A stretch of DNA of 34,870 nt. Origin: Nitrincola sp. (GTDB lineage: Bacteria; Pseudomonadota; Gammaproteobacteria; Pseudomonadales; Balneatricaceae). Location of the stretch: NCBI GenBank assembly GCA_007125745.1, contig SLCQ01000021.1:1-34870 (forward strand), written 5' to 3'. Below, piece after piece: positions 1 to 9,439 of the stretch (position 1 is its first letter; each line of letters opens with the position of its first letter). The notes under the pieces were generated by a model. That model saw nothing but the letters and a program-made list of their open reading frames with translations. It made no database searches and was not told the DNA's origin. Made by a program: the position numbers and the translations under genes.

Positions 1-8
1 CAGAACTC

Positions 9-455
9 ATGACTGAGGTCAGTAAAATAAAAGATACCACTGACCGCACACGACCAAAACAAGAGCCTTTTAATAATGACCGTGCGGTACGCAAAGCACA
101 AATCTATATCAATTTTGCTGAAAAACTGATTATTGATATGGCTAATAAAGGAAAAATGACTGCGCAGCTGGCTAACACCTATCAGCAGGAGCTATACTGG
201 CTTAATATTTCTATGGTCGCAGACGCACATGTCACCCAAGGCAAAGCCTTAATGCAACAGGGAGACAAAGTAGCGGCCTTAACACATTTCAAACATGCCA
301 AAGCGATGCTGGTTCGAGCCGCTGTCCCTCAACATCAAAAACGCGACCGATTGCTACCACTACAAGGATTGATCGACCAGTTACAACCTAAAAAAGACTT
401 TGGTCCAGGTGCTCTAGCAGAAACGCTGGATGCTTATCTTAACGAGCAACAGTAA
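9..455 (+). CDS. hypothetical protein, 148 aa, helical, charged
   Basis: ORF with ATG start; no family recognised. Confidence 0.6.
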   Translation: MTEVSKIKDTTDRTRPKQEPFNNDRAVRKAQIYINFAEKLIIDMANKGKMTAQLANTYQQELYWLNISMVADAHVTQGKALMQQGDKVAALTHFKHAKAMLVRAAVPQHQKRDRLLPLQGLIDQLQPKKDFGPGALAETLDAYLNEQQ

Positions 456-696
456 CGCTTTCGTTTAGCGAGTGCGTGTCCAGCTCGATTAACTCAAACC
501 GAGCGACCACCTCGCCTGTGGGTAGCGTGACTTGTTCGGTAAACATTTCTGCGGGCCTAACCCAAAGTTCCTGCATTGCATAACCGGGCCGATAAACCAC
601 CATCCACTCTTCTGTTTCAGAGTGCCGGGCTACACCCATCACATCATATTCTTGACCTTTATAGTGACGATAACGTCCTGGCTCAGGTAGATTCAT
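439..696 (-). CDS. DUF1653-like small protein
   Basis: Translation 'GRYRHYKGQEYDVMGVARHSETEEWMVVYRP' matches the DUF1653 pattern; converges on and overlaps the preceding ORF. Confidence 0.8.
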   Translation of the reverse strand: MNLPEPGRYRHYKGQEYDVMGVARHSETEEWMVVYRPGYAMQELWVRPAEMFTEQVTLPTGEVVARFELIELDTHSLNESVTVAR

Positions 697-740
697 TAAC
701 CACTCCTATGAACTGCTAGGCTTTCAGACAAGCATCTGTT

Positions 741-1247
741 TTACAGATTCGATTTAACAAAGGGCTGAATAGCCTCGAAAATAGCATCGAGTTGCTCTAC
801 ACCCCCCTCCTCACGCCAATACACGGTAAACTGAATGGGCGATGATTCCAGGGCCTTGACCCCAGCCGGGAGTTTTTCAATCAGCTGACTGATCATTTCA
901 CACATCTCTTGCGTGACTTCAAACTCACCCGTTTTCCATGACCAGCCTGAAGGTAGTCCTCGATTGGCGACGTTTTCGGTTCTAAACACTTGCCAGCAGA
1001 TCCACTTACCTTTTTCTGTTTTGGTCAACTCTTTACGCGGAAAACGGTAAGCCGGCAAGCGTAATTTTTGCGGCTCCATTTCACCCTTACCCCGCGTCGT
1101 TTCTACTTGCGCCAACTGAACAGTGAATCCTAGTTTACGGGCATGAAGGCGAATTTCAGATATCAGTTTTTCCCTTGGACTGGGCCTAATCCACATAATT
1201 GAGCCTAGCAGAGATAACATTACCGCTATTGAGATTACCCATTCCAT
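741..1247 (-). CDS. hypothetical protein with N-terminal membrane segment
   Basis: 168-aa ORF, hydrophobic N-terminus (VISIAVMLSLLGSIMWI). Confidence 0.65.
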   Translation of the reverse strand: MEWVISIAVMLSLLGSIMWIRPSPREKLISEIRLHARKLGFTVQLAQVETTRGKGEMEPQKLRLPAYRFPRKELTKTEKGKWICWQVFRTENVANRGLPSGWSWKTGEFEVTQEMCEMISQLIEKLPAGVKALESSPIQFTVYWREEGGVEQLDAIFEAIQPFVKSNL

Positions 1248-1299
1248 TTTACTATCCTATACTTAATAACAAATCATTCACTTTAAAAAGGGTACGGCC

Positions 1300-1743
1300 A
1301 TGAGCACTTATTCTCACATTTTATTGGCTATTGATCTCTCTGATGAGTCAGATCAATTAATTACTAAAGCCGCCGAACTGGCTCGACTTTACGATGCCGA
1401 GCTAGATATTATTCATGTGGTGGAACCCTTAACCTTTGCATATGGTGGCGATGTGCCAATGGACTTATCAACCATTCAGGAACAACTGGATGAGCACGCA
1501 GAACAGAAGCTAAATCAGCTCTGTGCAACCATAGACCATCCCGTCAGCCGTCGTTATATCGTCACTGGGCACACAGAATCTGAAATACACCGTGTCGCTA
1601 AAGAGATCAACGCCGATTTAATCATTGTAGGTAGCCATGGCCGTCACGGTTTAGCACTACTGCTAGGTTCAACTGCGAATGGAGTGCTTCATGGCGCACA
1701 ATGTGATGTGTTGGCGATTCGTGTCAGAGACCCTCAGGATTAA
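1300..1743 (+). CDS. universal stress protein, UspA family
   Basis: 'ILLAIDLSDESDQLITKAAELA...' and 'DLIIVGSHGRHGLALLLGSTANGVLHGAQCDVLAIRV' (Usp ATP-binding G-2x-G-9x-G motif). Confidence 0.9.
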   Translation: MSTYSHILLAIDLSDESDQLITKAAELARLYDAELDIIHVVEPLTFAYGGDVPMDLSTIQEQLDEHAEQKLNQLCATIDHPVSRRYIVTGHTESEIHRVAKEINADLIIVGSHGRHGLALLLGSTANGVLHGAQCDVLAIRVRDPQD

Positions 1744-1749
1744 CTAGCG

Positions 1750-3642
1750 TTACATAGCTTCAAGTTCTACCCAACGCTCCATGAGGCGCTCGACCAGCGC
1801 CTCTTGTTGTTGTAATTGCTCTAATGTTTCGCTGACGACAGCATGGTCTTGATTGTAAAAATCAGTATCGGCACAAACTTGTTGCAGGGCTTCCAGCTTT
1901 TCCTCTGCCTCTTCAAGCAACCCTGGCAAGGCATCTAATTCACGCTGTAACTTGTAACTCAACTTCCGAGTCGACACCTGTGACGTTACCGTTTTTTGAT
2001 CAACATCGGCCTTTTTTGCCGCATCTAGCACCAAATCACTTTGTTTTTCAGTAGGCTGTAGCGTTCGTTGCCTTAACCAGTCTTGATAACCACCGACATA
2101 TTCTTTTACTTTCCCCTGCCCTTCGAACACCAGGGTGCTGGTGACAACATTGTCAAGAAAAGCCCGATCATGGCTCACCAAGAGCACCGTGCCCTGAAAT
2201 GACATGAGAATTTCTTCTAACAACTCAAGCGTTTCTACATCAAGATCATTAGTTGGCTCGTCCAGCACCAGCAAGTTCGCTGGTTTACTGAATAATCGTG
2301 CAAGCAACACACGGTTACACTCGCCACCTGACAGTGCTTTGACAGGTGTTCTGGCTCGTTCAGCACTGAATAGAAAATCAGACAGGTAACTGATGATATG
2401 TCGCGATCTTCCCTGCACTTCAATGCTTTCTCGACCGCCCGAAATATTATCGATCACACTTTTTTCAAGGTCTAAGCTATCTCGAAGCTGATCAAAGTAG
2501 GCAACTTCCATTTTGGTACCGATGGTAACCTTTCCCTGGTTTGGCTTCAGCTCACCTAATAAAATTTTCAACAAAGTGCTTTTACCCACGCCATTCGGGC
2601 CAATCAAGCCAATGCGATCTCCTCGTTGAATTTTAAGGTTAAGCTGATCAATGATGGGTTTATTGGCGAAGGCGTGTGAGACCTGCTCTAGTTCCACCAC
2701 AAGCTTGCCTGATTTAGCCGCTTCATCTAACGAAAAACTGGCTTTACCCTGGCGATCACGACGTTGAGATCGCTCACGTCTAAGTTGTTCTAAAGCTCTG
2801 ACTCGACCTTCATTACGCGTTCTTCTCGCTTTAATACCTTGTCGAATCCAGCGCTCTTCTTGAGCCAATTTTTTGTCGAACTCAGCTTGATGACGTGCTT
2901 CTTCTTCTAGCAAGGCTTCTTTTAGCTGTAAATATTTTGAGTGGTTACCTGGAAATTTAGTTAATATGCCACGATCTAATTCAACGATAGAGGTCGCCAA
3001 GTGATCGACCATCGCTCTATCATGCGAGATGAGTAACACACCTCCCTTGAACTCAAGTAGAACCTGCTCCAACCATTCAATCGCCTCTATGTCCAAGTGG
3101 TTGGTTGGTTCATCCAGTAAAAGCAAATCAGGCTCTTGTACCAGAGCCGCACCTAAAGCCGCCCTTCTACGCCAGCCACCTGATAGTTCAGACATTCGCT
3201 GATCAGGATTAAGCGCTAGTCGCGTCAAAATACGTTCCACTTTTTGCTCTAGATGCCACCCATCTACTGCTTCGATTTTGTGCTGAAGCACCTCAAGCTC
3301 ACGCATAGCTTGATCATCATGACGCATCGCGAGTGACTCATAGGCCTGGCGCATCTCAACAACATCGGATAGTCCGTTACTCACAACCTCTTGCACTGTC
3401 CGATCATCGGCTTGTGGCAATGCTTGTGGCAGTTGAGCAATACGCAGGGAGGGAGCCCGCCAAACAGCACCACTATCAACATGCACCTCTCCACTGATCA
3501 CTTTCATAAGGGTCGATTTACCCGCACCATTTAAACCAACCAAGGCAATGCGTTCGCCCGCTTCGATTTGTAATGCCGCATTATCAAAAAGCACACGGTT
3601 GCCCAGTGCTAATGAGAGTGAATCCAATCTGATCAGTGCCAT
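1750..3642 (-). CDS. uup: ABC-F family ATP-binding protein, Uup-like
   Basis: Two ABC domains (GLNGAGKST, GPNGVGKST; LSGGWRRRAALGAAL, LSGGECNRVLLARL), linker between them, C-terminal coiled coil. Start set at internal Met (MALIRLDSLSLALG); the ORF extends to 3681. Confidence 0.88.
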   Translation of the reverse strand: MALIRLDSLSLALGNRVLFDNAALQIEAGERIALVGLNGAGKSTLMKVISGEVHVDSGAVWRAPSLRIAQLPQALPQADDRTVQEVVSNGLSDVVEMRQAYESLAMRHDDQAMRELEVLQHKIEAVDGWHLEQKVERILTRLALNPDQRMSELSGGWRRRAALGAALVQEPDLLLLDEPTNHLDIEAIEWLEQVLLEFKGGVLLISHDRAMVDHLATSIVELDRGILTKFPGNHSKYLQLKEALLEEEARHQAEFDKKLAQEERWIRQGIKARRTRNEGRVRALEQLRRERSQRRDRQGKASFSLDEAAKSGKLVVELEQVSHAFANKPIIDQLNLKIQRGDRIGLIGPNGVGKSTLLKILLGELKPNQGKVTIGTKMEVAYFDQLRDSLDLEKSVIDNISGGRESIEVQGRSRHIISYLSDFLFSAERARTPVKALSGGECNRVLLARLFSKPANLLVLDEPTNDLDVETLELLEEILMSFQGTVLLVSHDRAFLDNVVTSTLVFEGQGKVKEYVGGYQDWLRQRTLQPTEKQSDLVLDAAKKADVDQKTVTSQVSTRKLSYKLQRELDALPGLLEEAEEKLEALQQVCADTDFYNQDHAVVSETLEQLQQQEALVERLMERWVELEAM

Positions 3643-3822
3643 ACTATCTACTTTCTTTACCATGATGTGTTTGGGCTGCATTCTACCAGAAAAACAGAAC
3701 AGAGATTGTGCTGAAATCCGAATTGGTTTTCTTTAAAAGACTCTTCTCAAATGAACCCAGCAAGCAGTACACTGTCTTTAGTTAAGTGCCATCGAGGCGC
3801 ACTCTTTTTCGGAGGTAATCAG

Positions 3823-5766
3823 GTGTATCTAATGAAACGTGCATGCGTGCTGTTCACCAGCATGCTCTTTTCTGCTTCACTTTTTGCAAACTCAATTGAA
3901 ACGCAACGCGAGCAATTCCTGGATGCACTGGACTCTGCGCGCTCGGGAAACCAAGCGCGTGTTGAGCCTTTGCTTCCAGAACTGGTTGACTACCCGCTGT
4001 TTCCATACATTCAATTTGCTCAAGCCTCCCAAGCCATTAAAGATTTGACTCCTGCACAAGCGGATGAACTTCTCGCGAATTTTCAGGGAACACCGCTTTA
4101 TCAGCGCTTTGCCAGTGCTTACAGCGTGCAGTTAGGGCAACAACGCCAGTGGGCTTTATTCGATGAATATATTACCAAGGTACGTAACCCCAGTGCTCAG
4201 TTACAATGCTTAACAGCACGCAGTATTCTTGCAGGTGGTGAAATAGAAAAAGCCTATACGGAAGGATTACGCTTATGGACAACGGGCAACTCTCAACATG
4301 CAGCTTGCGATCCTCTTTTTCAACAGATGATCGATCAAAACATCATCAGTTCATCAACTGGTTTAGAACGTGCTCTCATGGCACTAGAGGCTAACAACGT
4401 CGCTATTGCACGCTATGCAGAACGCTTTATTACGTCACCCTCTGATCAGCAACAGATGTCTCTTGTCTGGACACTTTATAACCAACCGGATGTCTTAGCA
4501 GAAAACCCAAACCTACTTAAACCCGAAACACCCAATCTGGATCGTTTAGTTGCTTTGGCTGTGAATAGACTCAGTAGCCAAGACTTGCGCCAAGCGCTTC
4601 TGACTTGGTCACAACTGAACGAAAACTTACCCTTATCATCCAATCTACAGGCACCCGTGGTAAATCGACTCGGGGTTTTATTTGCTAAACGCTTTCAGCC
4701 TGATGCAGAAAGCCTGCTAGCAAAGGTGGATCCGGGTTTCGAATATAGTACAGTCACTGAGTGGCGAATTCGTCTTGCACTGGTAGATCAGGACTGGGTA
4801 AGAGTACTGAACTTTATTCAACAACTGCCAGATAATCTTCAGTCGGAGGGACGCTGGCTCTATTGGTCTCTCGTTGCGAACCTACAATTAGGAAACCAAC
4901 CGGACCAAGAGGAATTAAACGCCCTGACCTCAGAGCGAAGCTACTATGGTTTCAAAGCGGCCGAACTAACGCAACGACCTTTCTCAATAAACAATCAACC
5001 CAGTGACTTCTCCCCTGCACTTAAACAACAAGTTCAACAACTACCCGCCATGCAACGCATGTATGAGTTTTATCAACTCGGACAATCCCGGGAAGCTACT
5101 CAAGAGTGGAACTTCCTTGTATCCATGCTGGCTCCAGAGCAGATCCACGCTGCAGCGCATATTGTTCAAAGCTGGGGATGGTATTTTCAAGGGATCCGCG
5201 GTGCCATTGCTAGCGATCAATGGAATGATCTAGCACTTAGATTTCCAGCTCCTTTTAAGGAGTTATTTGATCAAGCCAGTCTTGAGTTCGAAATTGAACC
5301 CTCCTGGGCATTAGCCGTTACTCGCCAAGAAAGCGCCTTCCTCGATGTGGCTCGCTCTGGAGCGGGCGCCAGAGGTTTAATGCAACTCATGCCAGCAACC
5401 GCAAGAGAGACTGCTCAACGCGCTAATATTCCCTTAGTTAATTTGGAAAGATTAAATGAGCCTGAGATCAATGTTCGTTTAGGCTCTGCTTACCTTGCGC
5501 AAATGCAACGTCAGTTTGGTGATAACCGTGTACATGCAACAGCAGCCTATAACGCCGGCCCCGGGCGCGTTCGCCAATGGCTATCGGCTAGAGGACAACT
5601 GCCGCTCGATATATGGATTGAAACCATCCCATTTGATGAAACGCGCGGGTATGTACTCAATGTATTGGCGTTTGGTGTCATTTATAACACTATGGCAAAC
5701 CAACCTGCACGGGTATTCAGTGATTATGAGCGTGCTCAACTAGCTTGGAGTAATGCGATTCGTTAA
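3823..5766 (+). CDS. slt: soluble lytic murein transglycosylase
   Basis: C-terminal 'ALAVTRQESAFLDVARSGAGARGLMQLMPATARETA' and 'AYNAGPGRVRQW'; N-terminal signal peptide. GGAGGT at 3811 suits the GTG at 3823; ATG at 3832 is the alternative; ORF opens at 3751. Confidence 0.88.
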   Translation: MYLMKRACVLFTSMLFSASLFANSIETQREQFLDALDSARSGNQARVEPLLPELVDYPLFPYIQFAQASQAIKDLTPAQADELLANFQGTPLYQRFASAYSVQLGQQRQWALFDEYITKVRNPSAQLQCLTARSILAGGEIEKAYTEGLRLWTTGNSQHAACDPLFQQMIDQNIISSSTGLERALMALEANNVAIARYAERFITSPSDQQQMSLVWTLYNQPDVLAENPNLLKPETPNLDRLVALAVNRLSSQDLRQALLTWSQLNENLPLSSNLQAPVVNRLGVLFAKRFQPDAESLLAKVDPGFEYSTVTEWRIRLALVDQDWVRVLNFIQQLPDNLQSEGRWLYWSLVANLQLGNQPDQEELNALTSERSYYGFKAAELTQRPFSINNQPSDFSPALKQQVQQLPAMQRMYEFYQLGQSREATQEWNFLVSMLAPEQIHAAAHIVQSWGWYFQGIRGAIASDQWNDLALRFPAPFKELFDQASLEFEIEPSWALAVTRQESAFLDVARSGAGARGLMQLMPATARETAQRANIPLVNLERLNEPEINVRLGSAYLAQMQRQFGDNRVHATAAYNAGPGRVRQWLSARGQLPLDIWIETIPFDETRGYVLNVLAFGVIYNTMANQPARVFSDYERAQLAWSNAIR

Positions 5767-6033
5767 AAGTTGCTGGGCATAATCAGAGAGCTGCGATAGG
5801 TCAAATGGCCATCCCAGCTCTTTTTTTTGCTCGGGGCACACCAATACCGGAATTTTTGTCGCATAGTTTTCCATCAACACATCATCAAATGCGATATCGA
5901 CCAAATCCACAGTAAAGTTATCAGCATCAATTACTTGTACTATAAGCTGGATAGCCTCGTCACAGAGATGACAGCCGGATGTGGTCATTAACTCTAAGGC
6001 GATAGCGGGTTGACTATTTGTTGCACTGCACAT
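5740..6033 (-). CDS. glutaredoxin family protein (DUF836-like)
   Basis: 'LELMTTSGCHLCDEAIQLI' CxxC thioredoxin-fold motif and 'KIPVLVCP'. Confidence 0.8.
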   Translation of the reverse strand: MCSATNSQPAIALELMTTSGCHLCDEAIQLIVQVIDADNFTVDLVDIAFDDVLMENYATKIPVLVCPEQKKELGWPFDLSQLSDYAQQLLTNRITPS

Positions 6034-6159
6034 AAATTCTCCTTAGCATTCGACTCATGTCCACCTAAGTGCTAATGTGGTATTAGAACGAATCGGTATA
6101 CAGTGTAACCGATTTCATTATGACGATAAGATAACTCAGTGCATTAACAGGCAGCATCT

Positions 6160-7896
6160 ATGGATAAGAACGACAGCTTTACCACCGACCCACAAGCCTT
6201 CATCAATTATGTCAGTGAAGAAACCAGCAAACTTCTTGAGATGTATTCGGCGACTGGAGGAGATGATATCTTCCGACAGTTTACCCATTCTTGGACAGAG
6301 TTGGCTACACGCTCTTTAGAAGATCCAACCTTGTGGATCAAAGCGATTGCTGATTATCAGCAGGCACAACTCAACCTGTGGAAAAACTTGCTGACAGGTG
6401 CAACTGAGCAAGTTGCTCAGCCAGCACCGGGTGATCGACGTTTCCAGAACGAAGAGTGGTCAAAAAACCCCATTTTTGATTACATCAAGCAATCTTATTT
6501 ACTGTCTTCAAAGATGCTGACTGAAATGGCCTCTCAAGCCCAGCTTTCAGATAAAGAGCAAAAGAAGCTTGAGTTCTACACACAGCAATTCGTTGACGCT
6601 ATGTCACCCACCAACTTTGCCGTAACCAATCCGGAAGTGCTTCAACAAGCGCTAGAAACGAATGGTCAAAGTTTGGTTGATGGCCTCAAAAACCTGCTAG
6701 GTGATATCGATAAAGGTCATATCAGCATGACCGATGAAACCGCTTTTGAGCTTGGCAAGAACATTGCGACGACTGAAGGTGCTGTGGTTTTCCAAAATGA
6801 TCTTTTCCAGCTAATTCATTACAAGCCTGAAGCTGAGCAAGTCTTCGAAAAGCCTTTGCTTATCGTCCCTCCCAGTATCAACAAGTTCTATATATTAGAC
6901 TTACAACCCCATAACTCCTATGTGAAGTTTTGTGTTGAGCAGGGATATAACGTATTCCTGGTGGCTTGGGTCAACCCCAGCAAAGCAATGAGTGATCTAA
7001 GCTGGGACGATTATGTTGAGCGTGGTGTATTAAAAGCAGTCGAAGTGACCAAAGAGATCACTGAACAAGACAAAATTAACGCTGTGGCATGGTGTGTGGG
7101 TGGAACACTCATGGCAACGGCAATGGCCGTCATGGCCAACCTCAAAGATAACAGCATCGCATCAGCTACCTACTTAACAACTCTGACTGACTTTAATGAC
7201 CCAGGCGATCTGAAAGTATTTATTGATGAATACCAAGTGAAAACCTTGGAAGAAAAGGTCAATAAAGAGGGGATATTACACGGAAGAGAGCTTTCTACTT
7301 CATTCAATATGCTTCGCTCTAATGACCTCATTTGGTCATACGTTGTGAATAACTATTTAAAAGGACAAACGCCACCTCCTTTCGATATTCTTTACTGGAA
7401 CAGCGATCCAACCAACCTACCGGCGCGCATGTACACTTTTTACCTCAACAAGATGTACCTAGAAAACAAGCTGGTTGAGCCCGGTGGTGTCACTATTTGC
7501 GGTGAGCCAATTGATCTTGGCAAAATTAAAGCGCCTTGTTACTTCTTGTCTACTATTGAGGATCACATTGCGCCCTGGAAAAGTACATTCAGCGCAACAG
7601 AAACCTTTAAAGGCCCATTGGAGTTTGTGTTAGGCGCGAGTGGCCATGTAGCAGGTGTTATCAACCCCGCTTCTAAAAACAGACGCCACTTCTGGATTAA
7701 AGGTGAAACAGGTAAAGGCCCAGACCACTGGCTAGAAACAGCTGAAAAGCAAGAAGGCTCATGGTGGTTACATTGGTCGGATTGGCTGAAGCGTCGTGCC
7801 GGTAAAAAAGTCGATGCGCCCAAAGATTACGGCAACGCTACTCATACCCCGATAGAAGCCGCACCCGGTAGCTACGTTAAAGTGCGTCTAGACTAA
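6160..7896 (+). CDS. phaC: class I poly(3-hydroxyalkanoate) synthase
   Basis: 'KPLLIVPPSINKFYILDLQPHNSYVKFCVEQGYNVFLVAWVNP', nucleophile region 'AWCVGGTLMATAMA', 'IEDHIAPW', 'GASGHVAGVINP'. Confidence 0.92.
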   Translation: MDKNDSFTTDPQAFINYVSEETSKLLEMYSATGGDDIFRQFTHSWTELATRSLEDPTLWIKAIADYQQAQLNLWKNLLTGATEQVAQPAPGDRRFQNEEWSKNPIFDYIKQSYLLSSKMLTEMASQAQLSDKEQKKLEFYTQQFVDAMSPTNFAVTNPEVLQQALETNGQSLVDGLKNLLGDIDKGHISMTDETAFELGKNIATTEGAVVFQNDLFQLIHYKPEAEQVFEKPLLIVPPSINKFYILDLQPHNSYVKFCVEQGYNVFLVAWVNPSKAMSDLSWDDYVERGVLKAVEVTKEITEQDKINAVAWCVGGTLMATAMAVMANLKDNSIASATYLTTLTDFNDPGDLKVFIDEYQVKTLEEKVNKEGILHGRELSTSFNMLRSNDLIWSYVVNNYLKGQTPPPFDILYWNSDPTNLPARMYTFYLNKMYLENKLVEPGGVTICGEPIDLGKIKAPCYFLSTIEDHIAPWKSTFSATETFKGPLEFVLGASGHVAGVINPASKNRRHFWIKGETGKGPDHWLETAEKQEGSWWLHWSDWLKRRAGKKVDAPKDYGNATHTPIEAAPGSYVKVRLD

Positions 7897-7919
7897 AAAT
7901 ATAGGTCTGATAGACTAAT

Positions 7920-7949
7920 ACGGGGTGCATCAAGCGCCCCGTTTTTTTT
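7920..7949 (+). terminator. Rho-independent terminator downstream of phaC
   Basis: ACGGGGTGC-ATCAA-GCGCCCCGT stem-loop (one G.T wobble) followed by a T-run. Confidence 0.9.
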
Positions 7950-8035
7950 GCCATACACACTCTTTTAACTGCCCAAATCAACGCACATCGTTTATTGGCT
8001 TCCTGATTCAGGTTTCTTTCGTTTGGATATCTTTT

Positions 8036-9439
8036 ATGTTCAAGACAGTATCTTCTGACCTAATGGGAAGAAAGATTGAAATTCGTCAACTCATGGTACT
8101 GGCTTGGCCCATCATGATAGCCCAGTTGGCGCAAAATTCGATGGGATTTGTGGATACTCTGATGTCTGCACGTGCCGGCAGTGAGGATTTAGCGGCTATT
8201 GCTTTGGGCACCAGCTTATGGATACCGATCTATTTAGCCTTTTCGGGCATTTTAATGGCTGTTACGCCCACTGTCGCCCACTTAGTTGGCGCACAAAAAA
8301 ATATCGAAACACCTAGTACATTTCAGCAAGGCATCTGGTTAGCTTTTTTATTGGGCATTCTATCTTTTATACTCCTACAAAATACGGACCCACTGCTATC
8401 CATACTGTCTTTAGAAGCCAGTCTTCATGACAAAACAAAACGTTATTTGGAGGCGATATCTTGGGGATTTCCAGCTTTAATGCTCTATCAATCTATTCGC
8501 GGGTTTAGTGAAGGGTTTGGTAAAACACGCGCAATTATGAAAATCGCCCTATTGGCATTAATCTGTAATATCCCGTTAAACTACATATTCATATTCGGCA
8601 AACTGGGCTTGCCAGCCATGGGTGGTGTTGGCTGTGGATGGGCAAGTGCTATCGTGATGTGGGTGATGTTTTTCACCGGTATCGGTTATACACGATGGAG
8701 CAGTCAATTTAAGCCACTTCCATTGTGGCGTCCTTGGCATCGTCCGCAAATGGTAAGTCTTATACAACTAGCAAAACTCGGTATACCCATCGGTATTGCT
8801 CTGTTAATAGAAGCAAGCATGTTCAGTGTTATAGCCTTACTACTGGCACCTTTTGGAGAAATCACGCTGGCAGCCCACCAGATCACCATTAGTTATACAG
8901 GCATGGTCTTTATGATCCCACTGAGTATCGCTATGGCTCTCACCATTCGGATCGGCCAACTCCAAGGCAGTGGACAAAGCAATCAGGCACGCTATGCCGC
9001 CATGACAGGTATTGGCTTTACCTTAATCATTGCCCTAGTCACCACCCTACTCACTATTTTATTGGCCAAACAGATCACGCAACTTTATATCAATGACACT
9101 GAGATCATCAACCTAGCAGTACTCTTGTTGATGATTGCGGCTCTGTTTCAATTCTCTGATGCCCTTCAAGTCAGTGCTGCAGGAGCGCTCAGAGGGTACA
9201 AGGATACATTCATACCGCTACTGTTAGTCTTTATCTCATTTTGGGTTATCGGACTTCCTGCGGGTTATCTATTAGGCCTAACCGACTTTATAAGACCTGC
9301 GATGGGAGCGGCTGGATTCTGGTATGGTTTGCTGATCGGACTTAGCGCAGGTGCCGTAATGTTAATGACACGTCTCAATCGGGTATCTAAACATGCACAG
9401 AAGTTTGCTCATCATACTGGTAGTAGCAATCCTCATTAG
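8036..9439 (+). CDS. MATE family efflux transporter
   Basis: Polytopic; 'QLMVLAWPIMIAQLAQNSMGFVDTLMSARAGSEDLAAIALG'. ORF opens at 7925 but the upstream part overlaps the terminator; ATG 8036 chosen. Confidence 0.88.
   Translation: MFKTVSSDLMGRKIEIRQLMVLAWPIMIAQLAQNSMGFVDTLMSARAGSEDLAAIALGTSLWIPIYLAFSGILMAVTPTVAHLVGAQKNIETPSTFQQGIWLAFLLGILSFILLQNTDPLLSILSLEASLHDKTKRYLEAISWGFPALMLYQSIRGFSEGFGKTRAIMKIALLALICNIPLNYIFIFGKLGLPAMGGVGCGWASAIVMWVMFFTGIGYTRWSSQFKPLPLWRPWHRPQMVSLIQLAKLGIPIGIALLIEASMFSVIALLLAPFGEITLAAHQITISYTGMVFMIPLSIAMALTIRIGQLQGSGQSNQARYAAMTGIGFTLIIALVTTLLTILLAKQITQLYINDTEIINLAVLLLMIAALFQFSDALQVSAAGALRGYKDTFIPLLLVFISFWVIGLPAGYLLGLTDFIRPAMGAAGFWYGLLIGLSAGAVMLMTRLNRVSKHAQKFAHHTGSSNPH

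Noticed and set aside
6077-6319. 80-aa ORF overlapping the phaC start
   Set aside because: Out of frame with phaC; phaC N-terminus is well supported at 6160
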